A stretch of DNA of 64,000 nucleotides from Phyllobacterium myrsinacearum (GCF_002980555.1 NZ_PVBT01000001.1:992001-1056000); one strand, 5' to 3'; numbered from the stretch's first letter, positions 36,638 to 48,617 are shown. Notes: a model not told the origin generated them from the letters alone. Program-made: numbers and translations.

Positions 36638-36681
36638 TCACTATCATTCGTGCTACCGGAAAAGAAAAAGGAATTAGGAGC

Positions 36682-37245
36682 ATGGCACAGGAAAAACGGA
36701 ACCGCGAGGATCGCGGCCGCAACGAAGAGCGCGATAGCGAATTCGTTGACAAGCTTGTTCACATCAACCGCGTCGCCAAGGTCGTCAAGGGCGGCCGGCG
36801 TTTTGGTTTCGCAGCTCTCGTCGTCGTTGGCGACCAGAAGGGCCGCGTTGGCTTCGGTCATGGCAAGGCGCGCGAAGTGCCGGAAGCCATCCGCAAGGCA
36901 ACCGAATCCGCCAAGCGCGAAATGATTTTCGTACCGCTGCGTTCGGGCCGTACCCTTCATCACGATGTTGAAGGCCGTCATGGCGCCGGCAAGGTTCTGC
37001 TTCGTGCAGCCACAGCTGGTACAGGTATCATCGCCGGCGGTCCAATGCGCGCTGTCTTCGAGACACTGGGCGTACAGGACGTTGTTGCCAAGTCGCTTGG
37101 CTCGTCGAACCCGTACAACATGGTTCGTGCGACATTCGATGCCTTGAAGCACCAGATGCACCCCAAGGACATCGCTGCCCAGCGCGGTATCAAGTACTCC
37201 ACACTGCAGGCTCGTCGCCGCGACGTGGTCGGTTCGGAAGAATAG
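36682..37245 (+). CDS. rpsE: 30S ribosomal protein S5
   Basis: A 187-residue S5 with an acidic/basic N-terminal stretch ([20 protein letters not shown]) and the double-stranded-RNA-binding-like domain [20 protein letters not shown]. It acts in decoding accuracy; the loop that carries spectinomycin-resistance changes in other species (VVKGGRR) looks wild type. GGAATTAGGAGC precedes the ATG. Confidence 0.99.
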   Translation: MAQEKRNREDRGRNEERDSEFVDKLVHINRVAKVVKGGRRFGFAALVVVGDQKGRVGFGHGKAREVPEAIRKATESAKREMIFVPLRSGRTLHHDVEGRHGAGKVLLRAATAGTGIIAGGPMRAVFETLGVQDVVAKSLGSSNPYNMVRATFDALKHQMHPKDIAAQRGIKYSTLQARRRDVVGSEE

Positions 37246-37311
37246 GCCAGAAGCTGGCGCAGCAGGGCAGGGATCTCGGTCCCGCTAGCTGTAGACTAAA
37301 GGATATAAGTC

Positions 37312-37512
37312 ATGGTTGAGAAGAAGAAGGGTAAGACGGTTACGGTCGAACAGATCGGCAGCCCTATCCGCCGTCCGGCAGAACAGCGCGCTACGCTGAT
37401 CGGCCTGGGCCTCAATAAGATGCATCGTCGCCGGGTTCTGGAAGATACACCTTCCGTCCGTGGCATGATTGCAAAGGTTCAGCATCTCGTCCGCGTTGTG
37501 GACGAGGCTTAA
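37312..37512 (+). CDS. rpmD: 50S ribosomal protein L30
   Basis: A 66-residue L30 with [20 protein letters not shown] and the [20 protein letters not shown] signature. It is a single small domain on the 50S surface. It is followed by rplO after 20 bases. Confidence 0.98.
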   Translation: MVEKKKGKTVTVEQIGSPIRRPAEQRATLIGLGLNKMHRRRVLEDTPSVRGMIAKVQHLVRVVDEA

Positions 37513-37532
37513 GAACTCCGGAGATTGATCAA

Positions 37533-38009
37533 ATGAAACTCAATGATCTGAGTGAAAACCCAGGCGCCACCAAAGCCCGCAAGCGCGTTGGCCGCGGTAT
37601 CGGCTCCGGCTCCGGCAAGACCGCTGGCCGCGGTGTAAAGGGCCAGAAGTCGCGTTCCGGCGTTGCCATCAACGGCTTCGAAGGCGGACAGATGCCGGTT
37701 TACCGCCGCTTGCCAAAGCGCGGCTTTACCAACATCTTCATGAAGAACTTCAATGAAGTATCGGTTGGCCGTATTCAGACTGCCATCGATGCCAAGAAGC
37801 TCGATGCCAAGGTTGCGATTACGATTGAAACCCTGAAGGCTGCCGGTGTTATCCGCCGCGCCAAGGACGGCGTTCGTCTGCTGTCCGGCGGTGATATCAC
37901 AACAGCGGTAACGATTGAAGTTGCCGGTGCGTCCAAGGCCGCGATCGAAAAGATCGAAAAGGCTGGCGGTTCGGTCAAGCTTCCTGCTGTTGCAGCGGCT
38001 GCAGAATAA
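37533..38009 (+). CDS. rplO: 50S ribosomal protein L15
   Basis: A 158-residue L15. The Gly-rich N-terminal extension [20 protein letters not shown] winds through 23S r[23 protein letters not shown] and the C-terminal [20 protein letters not shown] complete the family pattern. It is followed by 218 bases with a terminator-like hairpin and a palindrome. Confidence 0.99.
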   Translation: MKLNDLSENPGATKARKRVGRGIGSGSGKTAGRGVKGQKSRSGVAINGFEGGQMPVYRRLPKRGFTNIFMKNFNEVSVGRIQTAIDAKKLDAKVAITIETLKAAGVIRRAKDGVRLLSGGDITTAVTIEVAGASKAAIEKIEKAGGSVKLPAVAAAAE

Positions 38010-38021
38010 TTCTATTGAATG

Positions 38022-38046
38022 AGCGGCGGCCCTCCGGGTCGCCGCT
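38022..38046 (+). terminator. Terminator-like hairpin after rplO
   Basis: Bases 38022-38032 pair with 38036-38046 over 11 positions (one G-T pair) around a three-base TCC loop. The bases after it, TGTATCTTGTCTT, are T-rich but interrupted, so termination would be partial. Confidence 0.5.
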
Positions 38047-38064
38047 TGTATCTTGTCTTCCCCG

Positions 38065-38112
38065 ATCATATTTACCAAAACAATCCCGCATCATTCTTTT
38101 GGTAAATATGAT
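38065..38112. repeat. Perfect 16-base-pair inverted repeat upstream of secY
   Basis: ATCATATTTACCAAAA (38065-38080) is exactly complementary to TTTTGGTAAATATGAT (38097-38112), separated by 16 bases. The arms are AT-rich, unlike the surrounding genes. It could be a protein-binding operator or an RNA hairpin ahead of secY-adk. Confidence 0.8.
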
Positions 38113-38227
38113 GGGTAAATCTTAGTGTTGATGCATTCCTTGCACGTTTTGGGAAAGCACGGCGCAGTAACGGCACATATCTGGGTAGGACCGTCAGTGC
38201 CTGACGGGCGCAGACCGGAGACTACTT

Positions 38228-39568
38228 ATGGCATCAGCCGCTGAACAGCTCGCCTCCAATCTTAATTTCTCTGCTTTTTCCAAAGCCGAAGAGCTTAAAA
38301 AGCGCATCTGGTTTACACTTGGCGCATTGCTGGTTTACCGGCTCGGCACCTATATCCCGCTTCCGGGTATCAATCTCGGTGCCTATGCCCAGGCCTTCAA
38401 CCATCAGGCGCAGGGCATTCTCGGCATGTTCAACATGTTTGCCGGCGGCGCCGTGGCCCGTATGGCGATTTTCGCCCTCGGCATCATGCCCTACATCTCC
38501 GCATCGATCATTGTTCAGCTGATGACGTCGGTCATCCCGGCTCTGGAGCAGCTGAAGAAGGACGGAGAGCAGGGCCGCAAGGTCATCAATCAGTATACGC
38601 GCTACGGCACGGTGCTTCTGGCAACGGTGCAGGCCTATGCGATTGCCGTCGGCCTGCAGGGAAGCCAGGGTATCGTAACAAATCCCGGACCATTCTTCCT
38701 GTTTTCCACCGTCATCACGCTTGTCGGCGGAACCATGTTCCTGATGTGGCTGGGCGAGCAGATTACGGCACGCGGTATCGGCAACGGTATTTCGCTGATC
38801 ATCTTCTCCGGCATTGTCGCCAACCTGCCACAGGCGATTTCCGGCACGCTGGAACTCGGCCGTACCGGCGCTCTGTCGACGCCCGTTATTCTGGCGATCA
38901 TCATCCTGACCATCGCCGTCATCGGTATCATCGTCTTTGTGGAACGCGCGCAGCGCCGCCTTCTGATCCAGTATCCGAAGCGCCAGGTCGGCAACCGCAT
39001 GTTCCAGGGCGATACATCGCACCTGCCGCTGAAGCTCAACACCGCAGGCGTTATTCCGCCGATCTTCGCATCCTCGCTGCTGCTGCTGCCTGCAACTATT
39101 GCCGGCTTTGCACGGAACGAGAACCTTCCGGGCTGGGCAACGACGATCCTGTCCTCGCTTGGTCACGGCCAGCCACTGTACATGGCATCCTACGCAGCGA
39201 TGATCGTGTTCTTTGCCTTCTTCTATACGGCACTCGTCTTCAATCCGAAGGACACGGCCGATCAGTTGAAGAAGCATTCCGGCTTTATTCCCGGCATTCG
39301 CCCCGGCGAGCGCACGGCGGAATATATCGACTACGTTCTGACCCGCATTACGGTTCTTGGCGCAGCCTATCTCGTGTTGATCTGCATGCTGCCGGAGTTC
39401 CTGATTTCCTGGGCTGGCGTTCCTTTCTATCTCGGCGGTACGTCGCTGCTGATTGTCGTGAGCGTCACGCTCGATACGGTTGCACAGATCCAGGGTCACC
39501 TGATCGCGCATCAATATGAGGGGCTTATCAAGAAGTCTAAGCTCCGTGGAGGGAAGCGGAACAGATGA
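38228..39568 (+). CDS. secY: Preprotein translocase subunit SecY
   Basis: A 446-residue channel-forming subunit with ten membrane helices. Recognisable parts are the N-terminal [20 protein letters not shown], the first periplasmic region, and the cytoplasmic [20 protein letters not shown] loop that contacts ribosome and SecA. The C-terminal [20 protein letters not shown] is typical. It partners SecE (8323). The stop overlaps adk as ATGA. Confidence 0.99.
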   Translation: MASAAEQLASNLNFSAFSKAEELKKRIWFTLGALLVYRLGTYIPLPGINLGAYAQAFNHQAQGILGMFNMFAGGAVARMAIFALGIMPYISASIIVQLMTSVIPALEQLKKDGEQGRKVINQYTRYGTVLLATVQAYAIAVGLQGSQGIVTNPGPFFLFSTVITLVGGTMFLMWLGEQITARGIGNGISLIIFSGIVANLPQAISGTLELGRTGALSTPVILAIIILTIAVIGIIVFVERAQRRLLIQYPKRQVGNRMFQGDTSHLPLKLNTAGVIPPIFASSLLLLPATIAGFARNENLPGWATTILSSLGHGQPLYMASYAAMIVFFAFFYTALVFNPKDTADQLKKHSGFIPGIRPGERTAEYIDYVLTRITVLGAAYLVLICMLPEFLISWAGVPFYLGGTSLLIVVSVTLDTVAQIQGHLIAHQYEGLIKKSKLRGGKRNR

Positions 39569-40215
39569 GATTAATACTTCTCGGACCACCGGGGGCAGGT
39601 AAGGGAACTCAGTCTCAGCGCTTGGTAGAAAAACTAGGGATACCGCAGCTCTCCACCGGGGACATGTTGCGGGACGCAGTCAAAGCCGGAACCGATGTCG
39701 GTTTGCGTGCCAAGGCTGTGATGGATGCCGGCAAGCTGGTATCCGATGAAATTGTCAATGCGATCGTTTCCGAGCGCATTGACCAGCCCGATGCGGCCAA
39801 TGGCTTCATTCTCGACGGTTACCCGCGGACGCTTGTCCAGGCGGATGCCGTTGAACAGATGCTGTCGGACAAGGGCTTTGAGCTGGATTGTGTCATTGAG
39901 CTTGAGGTCGACGACAATGTGCTCGTCGAGCGGATCTCCGGACGGTATACCTGCGCCAAATGCGGCACGGGTTATCATGACACCAACAAGCAGCCCAAAG
40001 TACCGGGTGTGTGCGACAAATGCGGATCGACGGAATTCAAGCGGCGTCCTGATGACAATGCCGAAACGGTCCGCACGCGGCTTGAGGCCTACTACAAGCA
40101 GACATCGCCCCTGATCGGCTATTACTACGCCAAGGGCAAGCTGAAGAAGGTCGATGGCATGGCAGACTTCGAAGAAGTCACCAAATCGATCGAAAAGATT
40201 TTGGCGGAACTTTAG
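39565..40215 (+). CDS. adk: Adenylate kinase (zinc-type lid)
   Basis: A 216-residue adenylate kinase converting AMP and ATP to two ADP. The P-loop [10 protein letters not shown] is at residues 7-16, and [12 protein letters not shown] is the AMP-binding region. The LID has four cysteines arranged as CxxC and CxxC ([11 protein letters not shown] and [10 protein letters not shown]), which predicts a structural zinc; E. coli lacks these. It overlaps secY by four bases, a common secY-adk pair. Confidence 0.98.
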   Translation: MRLILLGPPGAGKGTQSQRLVEKLGIPQLSTGDMLRDAVKAGTDVGLRAKAVMDAGKLVSDEIVNAIVSERIDQPDAANGFILDGYPRTLVQADAVEQMLSDKGFELDCVIELEVDDNVLVERISGRYTCAKCGTGYHDTNKQPKVPGVCDKCGSTEFKRRPDDNAETVRTRLEAYYKQTSPLIGYYYAKGKLKKVDGMADFEEVTKSIEKILAEL

Positions 40216-40426
40216 TTTCCGACAAAAATGTACGGGAGGAGTTGACTTTTCGGAGCGATTCCTTCAAAGACGGCGGAAATTCGCTTGGATATGAAGCGAT
40301 CGGCGCCGATCCGGTAAAGCAGGTTCGGGGCTGATCGTTTGTGTTTGTCCCGGATATCATTTTCATCCCGTCATCTGGCCGGTCGCGTTGACTGCCCAGC
40401 TCTGCCGGTTAACAAGGAGAACAGAC

Positions 40427-40795
40427 GTGGCTCGTATTGCTGGCGTCAACATCCCGACGAACAAGCGCGTTGTTATCGCGCTTCAGTACATTCACGGGAT
40501 TGGTCAAAAGTTTGCACAGGAAATCGTCGAGAAAGTCGGCATTCCTGCGGAGCGTCGTGTCAATCAGTTGACCGATGCCGAAGTCTTGCAGATTCGTGAA
40601 ACGATCGACCGCGATTACCACGTTGAGGGTGATCTGCGTCGTGAAGTTTCGATGAACATCAAGCGTCTGATGGATCTGGGCTGCTACCGCGGTCTGCGTC
40701 ATCGCCGCTCCCTGCCGGTTCGCGGCCAGCGTACGCATACCAATGCGCGTACCCGCAAGGGTCCTGCCAAGGCAATCGCCGGCAAGAAGAAGTAA
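40427..40795 (+). CDS. rpsM: 30S ribosomal protein S13
   Basis: A 122-residue S13. The start is a GTG at 40427 with AAGGAG eight bases upstream, giving [20 protein letters not shown]. An upstream ATG at 40388 would add 13 residues lacking similarity. The basic tail [20 protein letters not shown] contacts the tRNAs. It opens the alpha operon after a 211-base spacer from adk. The infA and rpmJ genes are not in this cluster. Confidence 0.98.
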   Translation: MARIAGVNIPTNKRVVIALQYIHGIGQKFAQEIVEKVGIPAERRVNQLTDAEVLQIRETIDRDYHVEGDLRREVSMNIKRLMDLGCYRGLRHRRSLPVRGQRTHTNARTRKGPAKAIAGKKK

Positions 40796-40805
40796 GAATT
40801 GGTGG

Positions 40806-40872
40806 GTGGTGAGTAGTAAGCAGTGAGTGATGGCAGCAGCCAGTTAATCATTCACTGCTTACTACTCACCAC
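40806..40872. repeat. Twenty-six-pair hairpin between rpsM and rpsK
   Basis: Bases 40806-40831 pair with 40847-40872 with 25 Watson-Crick pairs and one G-T pair around a 15-base loop. The arms are built from repeating AGTA/GTGAGT units. It starts ten bases after the rpsM stop; no T-run follows. It is the longest stem in the window. Confidence 0.9.
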
Positions 40873-40931
40873 TCGCTACTGGTGGAGCCTCTGGAAATAC
40901 GGAGGCGTCGAGATCAACTGAAAGGACTACT

Positions 40932-41321
40932 ATGGCCAAGGAAGCCACACGCGTTCGCCGTCGCGAGCGTAAAAATATTTCGTCGGGCGTTGCCCACGTT
41001 AATTCGACATTCAACAACACGATGATCACCATCACGGATGCGCAGGGCAATGCGATTGCCTGGTCCTCCGCCGGTGCGCAGGGCTTCAAGGGTTCGCGTA
41101 AATCCACGCCTTTCGCTGCGCAGATGGCTGCTGAAGATTGTGCCAAGAAGGCACAGGAACATGGCATGCGTTCGCTCGAAGTTGAAGTTTGCGGACCGGG
41201 CTCCGGCCGTGAATCGGCTCTGCGCGCGCTCCAGGCTGCTGGTTTCACGATCACGTCGATCCGCGATGTGACCCCGATCCCGCACAATGGCTGCCGCCCG
41301 CGCAAGCGTCGCCGCGTCTAA
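40932..41321 (+). CDS. rpsK: 30S ribosomal protein S11
   Basis: A 129-residue S11 of the 30S platform. It has [20 protein letters not shown] and ends [15 protein letters not shown], the basic tail near the E-site mRNA. It follows the hairpin spacer after rpsM. Confidence 0.99.
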   Translation: MAKEATRVRRRERKNISSGVAHVNSTFNNTMITITDAQGNAIAWSSAGAQGFKGSRKSTPFAAQMAAEDCAKKAQEHGMRSLEVEVCGPGSGRESALRALQAAGFTITSIRDVTPIPHNGCRPRKRRRV

Positions 41322-41430
41322 TCTGTTTCGACAAGATTTGGCCGCATGAGCTGATTTTCAGCTCCTCTGCGGTTTCCACGCTTCATTGCCACGATTGGAT
41401 GGTGGCAAGGCAAGGATAGGGAAAAACTAG

Positions 41431-42444
41431 ATGATCCAGAAAAACTGGCAAGAACTGATCAAGCCGAACAAGGTCGAGTTTCAGACCTCCGGCTCGAAGA
41501 CAAAGGCAACGGTCGTCGCCGAGCCGCTTGAACGCGGCTTCGGCTTGACGCTCGGCAATGCTCTGCGCCGTGTGCTCCTGTCTTCGCTGCGCGGCGCTGC
41601 CGTGACTGCCGTACAGATCGATGGCGTTCTGCATGAATTCTCGTCGATCCCCGGCGTTCGCGAAGATGTGACGGATATCGTCCTGAACATCAAGGAAATC
41701 GCGATCCACATGGAAAGCGACGGTCCCAAGCGCATGGTCGTGCGCAAGGAAGGCCCAGGCGTTGTAACGGCTGGCGACATTCAGACGGTTGGCGATATCG
41801 AAATCCTCAATCCGGATCACGTTATCTGCACGCTGGATGAAGGCGCTGAAATCCGCATGGAATTCACCGTCAACACCGGCAAGGGCTACGTACCGGCTGA
41901 CCGCAACCGTGCAGAAGATGCGCCAATCGGCTTGATCCCGGTTGACAGCCTCTACTCACCGGTTCGCAAGGTTTCCTACAAGATCGAAAACACCCGTGAG
42001 GGACAGGTTCTCGATTATGATAAGCTGATTTTGCAGATCGAGACCGACGGTTCGATCTCCGGTGAAGATGCCGTTGCCTATGCAGCACGCATCCTGCAGG
42101 ACCAGCTGGCGATTTTCGTCAACTTTGACGAGCCGCAGAAGGAAGTACAGCAGGAACAGGTCACTGAACTTGCGTTCAATCCGGCTCTGCTCAAGAAGGT
42201 CGACGAACTCGAACTTTCCGTACGCTCGGCAAACTGCCTGAAGAATGATAACATCGTCTATATCGGCGATCTTATTCAGAAGACAGAAGCAGAAATGCTG
42301 CGCACACCGAACTTTGGTCGCAAGTCGCTGAACGAAATCAAGGAAGTTCTGGCTTCCATGGGTCTCCATCTCGGTATGGAAGTCCCGTCCTGGCCGCCAG
42401 AAAACATTGAAGATCTCGCGAAGCGTTACGAAGATCAATATTAA
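41431..42444 (+). CDS. rpoA: DNA-directed RNA polymerase subunit alpha
   Basis: A 337-residue alpha subunit. The N-terminal domain (about 1-235) dimerises and scaffolds beta and beta-prime. A linker leads to the C-terminal domain, about residues 255-320, with [20 protein letters not shown] and [20 protein letters not shown], which touches UP elements and activators. The 109-base upstream spacer has two hairpins (41342-41372 and 41386-41408). Confidence 0.99.
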   Translation: MIQKNWQELIKPNKVEFQTSGSKTKATVVAEPLERGFGLTLGNALRRVLLSSLRGAAVTAVQIDGVLHEFSSIPGVREDVTDIVLNIKEIAIHMESDGPKRMVVRKEGPGVVTAGDIQTVGDIEILNPDHVICTLDEGAEIRMEFTVNTGKGYVPADRNRAEDAPIGLIPVDSLYSPVRKVSYKIENTREGQVLDYDKLILQIETDGSISGEDAVAYAARILQDQLAIFVNFDEPQKEVQQEQVTELAFNPALLKKVDELELSVRSANCLKNDNIVYIGDLIQKTEAEMLRTPNFGRKSLNEIKEVLASMGLHLGMEVPSWPPENIEDLAKRYEDQY

Positions 42445-42511
42445 TCCGGGCTTTGCCCGACAACCAAGCCCGGGCAATGAGCCCGAACTGAGAAATTGAA
42501 GGAGAAGGCTC

Positions 42512-42940
42512 ATGCGCCACGGTAATTCAGGCCGCAAGCTTAACCGGACTGCCAGCCATCGTAAGGCGATGTTTGCCAATATGGCTGCATCATTGATTGA
42601 GCATGAGCAGATCGTTACAACGCTGCCCAAGGCCAAGGAAATTCGTCCCATCGTTGAAAAGCTTGTCACACTTGGCAAGCGCGGTGACCTGCACGCCCGT
42701 CGTCAGGCCATTTCGGCGATCCGCGATGCCAAGCTCGTAGCAAAGCTGTTTGACACGCTTGCTCCGCGCTATGGTCAGCGCAATGGCGGTTACATCCGCA
42801 TCATGAAGGCAGGCTTCCGCACCGGTGACAATGCACCGCTGGCCGTTGTCGAATTCGTTGATCGTGATGTCAGCGCAAAGGGTTCCAAGGATCTGGCCCG
42901 CGTTGCTGCCGAACAGGCAAGCGAAGCCGAAGCCGCATAA
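42512..42940 (+). CDS. rplQ: 50S ribosomal protein L17
   Basis: A 142-residue L17, starting [20 protein letters not shown]. The C-terminal tail is Ala/Glu-rich ([12 protein letters not shown]), as in many alphaproteobacteria. The rpoA-rplQ spacer has two small hairpins built on CGGGC/GCCCG. It is the last gene of the merged ribosomal series and is followed by a terminator. Confidence 0.99.
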   Translation: MRHGNSGRKLNRTASHRKAMFANMAASLIEHEQIVTTLPKAKEIRPIVEKLVTLGKRGDLHARRQAISAIRDAKLVAKLFDTLAPRYGQRNGGYIRIMKAGFRTGDNAPLAVVEFVDRDVSAKGSKDLARVAAEQASEAEAA

Positions 42941-42971
42941 TCCAGCGCTTTTGCATCGATGATTTTGGGAC

Positions 42972-43001
42972 AGGGGCCTTTGCGGGCCCCTTTTCTGTTT
43001 T
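42972..43001 (+). terminator. Rho-independent terminator after rplQ
   Basis: GGGGCC (42973-42978) pairs with GGCCCC (42985-42990) around TTTGCG, followed by TTTTCTGTTTTT. It closes the ribosomal protein series. Confidence 0.85.
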
Positions 43002-43019
43002 TACCAGACTTTCGTATCG

Positions 43020-43316
<297 letters not shown>

Positions 43317-43317
<1 letters not shown>

Positions 43318-43739
43318 TGCTTTATCTCGACACATCCGTTCTCGTCGCCGCGCTGACGCTGGAAAGCCAGACGGCGCGCGTGCTCGACTGGCTTGCAAGT
43401 CAGCAAGCGGAGAAACTGGCTGTCAGTGATTGGACCATTACCGAGTTCTCATCAGCCTTATCGCTCAAGGTGCGCACCGGGCAACTGCAGGCGCCGCAGC
43501 GCAACAGGTCCCTTGCTGCCTTTCATCGCCTTGTCAGCGAATCCCTTGAAACGCTGCCGGTCACCGGATTGATGTTTCGATCCGCCGCGCAGATGGCAGA
43601 TCGGCATGTGTCGGGGATCAGAGCAGGCGATGCACTCCATCTGGCGGTTGCTATTCATCACGGCGCCACCATCTATACTCTGGACCGCAAATTTGCCGAA
43701 GCGGGCGAGACTATGGGTGCAATGACAAGGCTGCTTTGA
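43317..43739 (+). CDS. PIN-domain ribonuclease toxin (VapC family)
   Basis: A 140-residue PIN nuclease. The metal-binding acidic residues are all present: Asp5 (MLYLDTS), Glu43 (TITEFSSAL), Asp105 (RAGDALHLA) and Asp123 (YTLDRKF). This is the usual signature of an active VapC, which typically cleaves tRNA or rRNA; the target is unknown. The ATG at 43317 overlaps the antitoxin stop, ensuring coupled synthesis. Confidence 0.93.
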
Positions 43740-43837
43740 ATGTCTCAAATTTGCTTTGTTTCGTGGCTGGTATCCGCTTTGAAATTCAGCACATTGGGTT
43801 AACAGGTTTTACTGATTCATCAGTTCGGGAGATCGAC

Positions 43838-45265
<1,428 letters not shown>

Positions 45266-45282
45266 ATGAGGCGCATAGGACA

Positions 45283-46593
45283 ATGACGGACCTGTTTGCA
45301 GCAAAGGAGGATCCGGCTTCGGACCGGAGCAGGCCGCTTGCTGACCGTTTGCGTCCGCGTTCTCTGGGCGAAGTCACCGGCCAGGAGCACCTGACCGGAC
45401 CGGAAGGCGCGCTGACGCGCATGATCGAATCCGGTTCGCTCGGTTCGATGATTTTCTGGGGACCGCCCGGAACGGGTAAAACCACCGTGGCACGTCTGCT
45501 CGCAGGCGAGACCAATCTTGCCTTCGAACAGATATCGGCCATTTTTTCCGGCGTTGCCGACCTGAAGAAGGTTTTTGACATGGCGCGTGCCCGCAAAATG
45601 TCAGGCCGCCAGACCCTGTTGTTCGTTGACGAGATTCATCGGTTCAACCGTGCCCAGCAGGATTCGTTTCTGCCTGTCATGGAAGACGGGACGATTGTGC
45701 TCGTGGGTGCGACCACGGAAAACCCGTCCTTTGAACTCAATGCCGCTCTCTTGTCCCGTGCGCGTGTTCTTGTGTTCCATCCGCACGATGAAGCCAGCCT
45801 GATGGCCCTGATGCAGCGCGCCGAGGACCATGAAGGCAAGCCCCTGCCGCTCGACGAGGAGGCGCGGGCGAGCCTGGTGCGCATGGCAGACGGCGATGGC
45901 CGGGCAATCCTGACGCTGGCCGAGGAAGTCTGGCGCGCGGCGCGTGAAGGCGAAGTTTTTAATGTCGAGCGGGTTCAGCAGATCGTACAACGGCGTGCCC
46001 CTGTCTACGACAAGGGGCAGGACGGGCACTACAACCTGATCTCGGCCCTGCACAAATCCGTGCGCGGATCCGATCCCGACGCGGCGCTGTACTATCTCTG
46101 CCGCATGTTCGATGCGGGGGAAGACCCGCTGTTTATCGGCAGGCGTCTGGTGCGTATGGCAAGCGAGGATATCGGGCTTGCCGATCCGCAGGCTCTGGTC
46201 ATCTGCAATGCCGCCAAGGATGCCTATGATTATCTCGGCTCGCCGGAGGGTGAACTGGCCCTGGCGCAGGCCTGCGTCTATCTGGCGACGGCGCCCAAAT
46301 CGAACGCGGTCTATACGGCTTTTGCCGCGGCAATGCGCACGGCCAAGGAGCACGGCTCGCTCGTGCCGCCCAAACATATCCTGAATGCACCGACCAAGCT
46401 GATGAAGGGCGAAGGCTATGGCAAGGGCTATGCCTACGATCATGATCAGCCGGACGCATTTTCCGGGCAGAACTATTTTCCCGACGCGCTCGGCCGCCAG
46501 ACCTTTTACAATCCGCCTGAGCGCGGCTTCGAACGCGAAATCCGCAAGCGCATCGAATACTGGAACCGGTTGCGGGTCGAACGCGGCGAGTAG
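45283..46593 (+). CDS. rarA: Replication-associated recombination protein A (AAA ATPase)
   Basis: A 436-residue RarA/MgsA clamp-loader-like ATPase. Walker A is GPPGTGKTT (about residues 62-70), Walker B is LLFVDEIHRFNR, and sensor motifs follow (GATTENPSFELN). The C-terminal tetramerisation part ends with RQTFYNPPERGFEREI. It helps handle stalled replication forks with SSB, whose gene is at 57651. It starts 17 bases after the protease gene, so is probably co-transcribed. Confidence 0.96.
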   Translation: MTDLFAAKEDPASDRSRPLADRLRPRSLGEVTGQEHLTGPEGALTRMIESGSLGSMIFWGPPGTGKTTVARLLAGETNLAFEQISAIFSGVADLKKVFDMARARKMSGRQTLLFVDEIHRFNRAQQDSFLPVMEDGTIVLVGATTENPSFELNAALLSRARVLVFHPHDEASLMALMQRAEDHEGKPLPLDEEARASLVRMADGDGRAILTLAEEVWRAAREGEVFNVERVQQIVQRRAPVYDKGQDGHYNLISALHKSVRGSDPDAALYYLCRMFDAGEDPLFIGRRLVRMASEDIGLADPQALVICNAAKDAYDYLGSPEGELALAQACVYLATAPKSNAVYTAFAAAMRTAKEHGSLVPPKHILNAPTKLMKGEGYGKGYAYDHDQPDAFSGQNYFPDALGRQTFYNPPERGFEREIRKRIEYWNRLRVERGE

Positions 46594-46628
46594 GGTGCGC
46601 CAAGCGCTTTCACTTCCAATTGGGATCA

Positions 46629-46661
46629 AGAAAAAGGCCGCCTCTTTCGAAGCGGCCTTTT
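46629..46661. terminator. Bidirectional terminator between rarA and ndvA
   Basis: AAAAGGCCGC (46631-46640), loop CTCTTTCGAA, GCGGCCTTTT (46651-46660) and one more T. A's on one side and T's on the other let it serve both convergent genes. Confidence 0.9.
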
Positions 46662-46683
46662 TATCAGGTTGAATATGCCTGGC

Positions 46684-48462
46684 TTACGCGGCTTCCGGCG
46701 GCTTGCGCGGGAAGGGCGTGACGTTTGCAGTGTCATCATCCAGCTTCAGGCCGCCAGCCTTGAGCAGCGCGGTGAAGCGCCCGTTCTGGTGTGCCAGCTC
46801 ATCGAAGCTGCCGGACTCGACGATCTCGCCATGATCCATGAAGAGAACGATGTCAGCGTCGCGAACCGTCGACAGGCGGTGGGCGATGATGAAGGTCGTG
46901 CGGTTCTGGCACAGCTTGTCGACCGCGGCCTTGACGCGTGCCTCGGTTTCGACGTCGAGCGCACTGGTCGCTTCGTCGAGGACGAGGATCGGCGCATCCT
47001 TCAGGATGGCGCGGGCAATGGCAACGCGCTGGCGTTCGCCGCCGGAAAGCTGCGAGCCGCGCTCACCGACAATGGTGTCAAAACCGGCTGATTTCGACAG
47101 GATGAAGTCGCTGGCATCGGCGGCGGCTGCCGCTGCGGCAACGTCCTCGTCTGTTGCCTTCGGACGGCCGACGCGGATGTTCTCCTCGATGCTGCGGTTG
47201 AACATGCCGGCATCCTGGAACACCGTGGCGATTGCGTTGCGCAGCGAGCGGCGGCTGATCGTGCGGGTATCGATGCCATCGACGAGCACACGGCCTTCCT
47301 TGGGGTCGTAAACGCGCTGCAGCACGTTGATCAGCGTCGTCTTGCCCGCACCTGTCGGGCCGACAATGGCAACGGTCTGACCGGCCTTCGCCTTGAACGA
47401 CACGTTCTTCAGGCCCTGGGTGGACTTGGCAAATTCGAACGAGACGTTCTGGAACTCGACTTCACCGCTGATGTTGTCGAGGTCATGCACGGCCTTCGGC
47501 TCGGCCTGATAGGCAGCGGAATCTTCCATTTCATAGAAGTCTTCCAGCTTGGCACGGGCGGCAAAGATCTGGTTCACAAAGGCGCTGAGCTGATCAAGAC
47601 GGCCGATGAGCAGGGCGGCAAAGCCGGTGAAGGCAACAACCTGGCCGACATTCATCTCGTTGTGCACGACGAAATACGAACCGAGGAACAGGATGACAAC
47701 CATCGAAATGATGGAGGCCATGCGGTTGATACCGGCTGCAAGCGCCCACCAGTTCAGGACCGGATACTGCGAGTCCAGCAACTGCTTGGTGTAGGACTGC
47801 AAGGCACGGGTTTCTTCGTCGATGCGGTTGTAGCTCTGCAGGACGGAGATGTTGCCCATGGAGTCGGTGACGTGGCTGAATGCCTTGATGTGGTGACGTT
47901 CAACCTGCGCCTGACCATCCTTGGTCTTGGCTGTGACAACGCGGCTGACGATCACGTAGATGACGCCAAGGACGGCCAGAACCGATGCCAGGCGCCAATC
48001 CTGGGCCAAAGCCAGCGGAACAAGCCCGAGCAGAGCAACGGTCGTGGCAAGGTGCGTGCGCATGAATTCAAGCCAGAGGCTGAACAGGGTTTCAATCGCG
48101 CGCAGAAGCGTGTGCATGGCGTTGGATGTGCCGCGCTGATGATGCCATGCCAGCGGCATGCTGATCACGCGGTTATAGGATTCCGTCAGCACCGACAGCT
48201 TGCGGCGATGCGCAAGCCGGTCCGCTTCGCGCGAAACCAGAACGTTGGCGACGATATGGAACAAACCAACACCGGCCAGCTGGCTCAGGGGAGGCCAGAT
48301 GGCCGTCTTGGTTGAAATAGCCTGAATGACGCGGCCCACAAGCACGGGCTCGAACAGCATTGTCAGGGCCAAGGCAATGTTGACCAGGCAGATAAACGTG
48401 GTCGCACGCTTTTCCGCCCCGAGATATTGGAGAGATTTCCAATAGATCTGTATCAATGACAC
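46684..48462 (-). CDS. ndvA: Cyclic beta-1,2-glucan exporter (NdvA/ChvA family ABC transporter)
   Basis: A 592-residue exporter with an N-terminal permease (about residues 1-320) and a C-terminal ATPase. The segment LVSREADRLAHRRKLSVLTE and SMPLAWHHQRGTSNAMHTLL are hallmarks of NdvA/ChvA/Cgt. Walker A GPTGAGKTT, signature LSGGERQR, Walker B ILVLDEATSALD and H-loop IAHRLST are intact. It exports cyclic glucans to the periplasm, needed in rhizobia and Brucella for host interaction. I place the start at GTG 48462, preceded by GGAG seven bases upstream; the frame is open to 48549. Confidence 0.94.
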   Translation of the reverse strand: MSLIQIYWKSLQYLGAEKRATTFICLVNIALALTMLFEPVLVGRVIQAISTKTAIWPPLSQLAGVGLFHIVANVLVSREADRLAHRRKLSVLTESYNRVISMPLAWHHQRGTSNAMHTLLRAIETLFSLWLEFMRTHLATTVALLGLVPLALAQDWRLASVLAVLGVIYVIVSRVVTAKTKDGQAQVERHHIKAFSHVTDSMGNISVLQSYNRIDEETRALQSYTKQLLDSQYPVLNWWALAAGINRMASIISMVVILFLGSYFVVHNEMNVGQVVAFTGFAALLIGRLDQLSAFVNQIFAARAKLEDFYEMEDSAAYQAEPKAVHDLDNISGEVEFQNVSFEFAKSTQGLKNVSFKAKAGQTVAIVGPTGAGKTTLINVLQRVYDPKEGRVLVDGIDTRTISRRSLRNAIATVFQDAGMFNRSIEENIRVGRPKATDEDVAAAAAAADASDFILSKSAGFDTIVGERGSQLSGGERQRVAIARAILKDAPILVLDEATSALDVETEARVKAAVDKLCQNRTTFIIAHRLSTVRDADIVLFMDHGEIVESGSFDELAHQNGRFTALLKAGGLKLDDDTANVTPFPRKPPEAA

Positions 48463-48617
48463 TTTGCCACTCCGCTCGTTATGCCCGCTTCTGCGCACAT
48501 TCCTCAATTTTTGACTCTGCATGAGGTGCTTGTGCGCTGCAATATTCAATGCTCTAAAGTTGTGTCAGTTCCGCGTCTGTTCAAGGAACATTTTTCTACG
48601 TTTGTTAACGTCCCGTG

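Noticed and set aside
40806-40872. Repeated AGTA/GTGAGT units considered as a CRISPR or tandem repeat array.
   Set aside because: There is one inverted pair, not several direct repeats with unique spacers, and no cas gene in the window.
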